Of a stretch of DNA of 64,000 nucleotides, positions 62,136 through 64,000 are shown one piece after another. The DNA is from Burkholderia lata. GTDB lineage: Bacteria > Pseudomonadota > Gammaproteobacteria > Burkholderiales > Burkholderiaceae. The notes beneath the pieces are model-generated. The model was given only the letters and a program-made list of their open reading frames with translations, was not told the DNA's origin and did no database searches. The DNA lies in assembly GCF_902499335.1 (NCBI RefSeq), contig NZ_CABVQK010000003.1, positions 124,001-188,000 of the forward strand, in the 5' to 3' direction. The position numbers were made by a program, and so were the translations under genes. Position 1 is the first letter of the stretch; every line of letters begins with the position of its first letter.

Positions 62136-63071
62136 TCAGGAAAGAAGCGGGCGGACGGTGCCGGTGCTGTGATCGCCGAAGTACAGGCCGTAGCTCTTCA
62201 ACTGGCTCTCCTTGCGATAGCGTTCGAGCATGCTGGCCAGCGCGCTGTCCTGGAACGCGTCGGGCTCGATGTCGTCGAGGCTCACGAATTCGCCGGCGAC
62301 CGCCGCTTCGTCCGGTGCGCTGCAGAGGAACGAGATGTACTGGTAGTGCGTCTCGGTATTGTTGTAGACCGAATAGATGAAGCTTGCCGATGCGTCCGGC
62401 TGGTAGCGCCGGAACAGTTCGGCGAGCGCCTTGTCGGCGCCTTCGTTGCCGATCTCCTTCGTGGGCAGCGCCCACTTGCCGTCGGCCGTCTTCACCATGA
62501 GCACCTTGTCGTCGCGCGTGATGATCGCGCTGACGATCACCTTCGGGCCGGCGATGACTTCGGCCGACACCTTCGCCGGCGTGAAATAGCCGCCGCGGTA
62601 GTAGCCGAGGCCCGCGTAGCCCGCGGAATGAAACGCCTCGACCTTGCCGATCAGCAGCGCGTGATCGCCCGCATCGATCACCGCGTGCGTCGTGCAGTCG
62701 AACCATGCGCTGACGCCGTCGATGAGCGGATTGCGATGGGCGCTCAGTTGCCAGTCGACCTTCGCGAAGCGATCTTCGCTCGGCCGGGCAAACGTGTTGG
62801 ACAGGTCCTTTTGCCCCTCCGCGAGAATGTTGATCGCGAAATGGCCCGTGGCGGAAAACGTCTGGTAATTGCTCGACGTCTTCGCGATGCTCACGAGCAG
62901 CAGGGCCGGGTCCAGCGACACCGACGAGAACGAATTCGCGGTGAAGCCGAGCGGCTGGTCGTCGTCGCGCGCGGTGGTGACGATCGTCACGCCGGTCATG
63001 AACGCGCCGAACGCGTCGCGCAGCTCCCGGGTGTTGATCGTCGGGGCTTCCTGGCTGGTTGCTTGGCTCAT
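62136..63071 (-). CDS. flavin reductase fused to a degenerate Nudix-like domain
   Basis: A 311-residue protein. Residues about 15-165 are an HpaC/RutF-like FMN reductase (FGAFMTGVTIVTTARDDDQPLGFTANSFSSVSLDPALLLVSIAKTSSN, and later GDHALLIGKVEAF). Residues about 175-305 look like a Nudix fold (VIVSAIITRDDKVLMVKTADGKWALPTKEI, then FIYSVYNNTETHYQYISFLCSAP), but the catalytic REUXEEXGU part of the Nudix box is missing. Ordinary flavin reductases stop near residue 170. The extra domain may bind a nucleotide or flavin without hydrolysis. Its ATG is 1 bp after the hydrolase stop, and the LLM gene follows after 11 bp. Confidence 0.87.
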   Translation of the reverse strand: MSQATSQEAPTINTRELRDAFGAFMTGVTIVTTARDDDQPLGFTANSFSSVSLDPALLLVSIAKTSSNYQTFSATGHFAINILAEGQKDLSNTFARPSEDRFAKVDWQLSAHRNPLIDGVSAWFDCTTHAVIDAGDHALLIGKVEAFHSAGYAGLGYYRGGYFTPAKVSAEVIAGPKVIVSAIITRDDKVLMVKTADGKWALPTKEIGNEGADKALAELFRRYQPDASASFIYSVYNNTETHYQYISFLCSAPDEAAVAGEFVSLDDIEPDAFQDSALASMLERYRKESQLKSYGLYFGDHSTGTVRPLLS

Positions 63072-63072
63072 G

Positions 63073-63891
63073 TCACACTTCCGATTTCAGGGTTTCCGCC
63101 TGTGGCTGGGTCTGCAACCAGGCACGCAGGGCGCGATTGACTTCGTCGGGCGCGGTCAGGTTCACCATGTGGCGCTCGTTCTCGATCACGACGGCCTTTC
63201 CGTCGTGTGCGGCCTGCGCCATCTGCCTGGCCATCTCCGGCGTCGAATTCGGGTCGTCCGACCCGGTGAGCACGAGCGCGGGGCACGCGATCCGGTGCCA
63301 GCCGTCCGCATACACTTCGTCGCCCTTCGCGAACGCCGTGTACGCGGTGGCGTAACCCTCCAGGTCGACGGACTGCAGCCACGACTCGACCTTCTGCGCG
63401 GCGACCTGCTGCGCTTCGTCGGCGTTGAACCAGCGCCGCAACGGCGTTTCCACGTCGATGGTTCCCGAACGCAGTTCCGCGGCGCGTTGCAGCACGGCTT
63501 CGCGAGCCTGCTCGGTGCGGCGGTAGACACCGTTCAGGACGGCCACCCGCTTGACCAGGTCGGGCCGCGTGACGGCCACGCCGGCGGCAATCAGCGAACC
63601 CATCGAGTGGCCGGCCAGGTTCACGGGGCCGGCGTGAAGCGCTTCGATGAACTCGATCGCCCACTGCACGAACTGCTGCAGGTCGGCGTCCGGGGCGAGC
63701 GCATCGCTTTTGCCGTGGCCCGGCATGTCGACCGCGATCACGCGGAATTCGCGCGACAGGTCATCGATCTGCGGATACCACGCGTTCGCCTGCATGCCCA
63801 CGCCGTGAATCAGGACCAGCGGTTCGCCGGCACCTTGCTCGAGAAAGTGGGCGGCGCGCTTATTTGACAGCAGCAGGGTTCTTGACGTCAT
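63073..63891 (-). CDS. alpha/beta hydrolase (RutD-like)
   Basis: A 272-residue alpha/beta-hydrolase. The nucleophile elbow is GHSMG (NLAGHSMGSLIAAG), the oxyanion segment is LIHGVGMQANAW, an acid lies in LVLTGSDDPNSTPEM and the catalytic His in ENERHMVNLTAPDEV. It overlaps the upstream gene by 32 bp and touches the flavin reductase gene, so all are translated as one operon. In Rut-like pathways a hydrolase of this type acts on the ring-opened product; this role is inferred. Confidence 0.9.
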   Translation of the reverse strand: MTSRTLLLSNKRAAHFLEQGAGEPLVLIHGVGMQANAWYPQIDDLSREFRVIAVDMPGHGKSDALAPDADLQQFVQWAIEFIEALHAGPVNLAGHSMGSLIAAGVAVTRPDLVKRVAVLNGVYRRTEQAREAVLQRAAELRSGTIDVETPLRRWFNADEAQQVAAQKVESWLQSVDLEGYATAYTAFAKGDEVYADGWHRIACPALVLTGSDDPNSTPEMARQMAQAAHDGKAVVIENERHMVNLTAPDEVNRALRAWLQTQPQAETLKSEV

Positions 63892-64000
63892 TTCCGAGCT
63901 CTGCGAGATCTTTGTAGCGGTCGCCGATGCGGTGATGCGGACGGCCGGCGGTGGCGGCGCCGATGGCGATGACCAGTTCGTCGGCGGCCGGTGCGTCCGG
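63860..64000 (-). CDS. C-terminal end of an amino-acid-synthesis-family (PF06684-like) protein, cut by window
   Basis: The frame runs from the window edge to a TAA at 63862-63860. The visible 46 residues include DELVIAIGAATAGRPHHRIGD, which resembles the conserved end of the small PF06684 family (D-IV-AI---GRPH-R-GD). The family has no settled function; members occur beside amide-hydrolysing and heterocycle genes. It overlaps the hydrolase start by 32 bp and belongs to the same operon. Assignment from a short fragment is tentative. Confidence 0.5.
   Translation of the reverse strand, partial: PDAPAADELVIAIGAATAGRPHHRIGDRYKDLAELGNDVKNPAAVK

Overview
The window is GC-rich (roughly two thirds G+C), densely coded, and reads as an accessory stretch of a Burkholderia replicon, most likely a Burkholderia cepacia complex secondary chromosome. 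The evidence is codon use, a ZmpA/ZmpB-type M4 metalloprotease, a YadA-like trimeric autotransporter, and many CoA-linked and flavin-linked catabolic genes with LysR and IclR regulators. No rRNA, tRNA, CRISPR array, transposase or integrase was seen.

Layout. 1-5325: one plus-strand operon with an amino-acid-type ABC transporter (permease cut by the window edge), two tandem polysaccharide-deacetylase-like hydrolases and an MmgE/PrpD protein. 5435-9842: a secreted alginate-lyase-like protein, a TonB-dependent siderophore receptor and a response regulator with an AraC output domain. 9843-15400: an AT-rich leader and a 1433-residue trimeric autotransporter followed by two hairpins. 15992-24540: a lipoprotein, a VOC protein, an SDR, a P-loop kinase-like protein, an unrecognised 364-residue protein, a Bcr/CflA-type exporter and the M4 protease with a clear terminator.

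25101-43580 is a CoA-ester catabolic region: MaoC, LysR, AAHS transporter, SDR, CaiB/BaiF transferase plus racemase, aldehyde dehydrogenase, acyl-CoA synthetase, CitE-type lyase, second MaoC, thiolase, nitronate monooxygenase-like protein and two acyl-CoA dehydrogenases. Five promoters here share one two-part operator built like a LysR-type site (GTTCG/ATTCG-N7-inverted half, then a fixed 7-8 bp gap, then TCRCRANTNNNNAYTTGAR running into the -35). This ties scattered genes into one predicted regulon. Between the thiolase and the nitronate monooxygenase lie the remains of two further catabolic genes.

43636-52600 is a second catabolic unit: two adjacent IclR regulators, a Baeyer-Villiger monooxygenase, a 3-hydroxyisobutyrate-dehydrogenase-like enzyme, a two-domain carboxymuconolactone-decarboxylase-like protein, an SDR and an old-yellow-enzyme/2-enoate-reductase-like protein. 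Its two divergent intergenic regions share another repeated motif, CAAAG(C/T)ACGG(G/A)A, in two of its copies followed 11 bp later by GCTCGATTG. 52963-57449 holds two tandem GGDEF-EAL membrane proteins. 57571-64000 is a minus-strand operon (PF06684-like protein, alpha/beta hydrolase, flavin reductase fused to a Nudix-like domain, LLM-type flavin monooxygenase, aldehyde dehydrogenase, NCS1 permease, small CMD-like protein) that looks like uptake and oxidative cleavage of a nitrogen heterocycle. Functions are from motif recognition only; substrates are inference.
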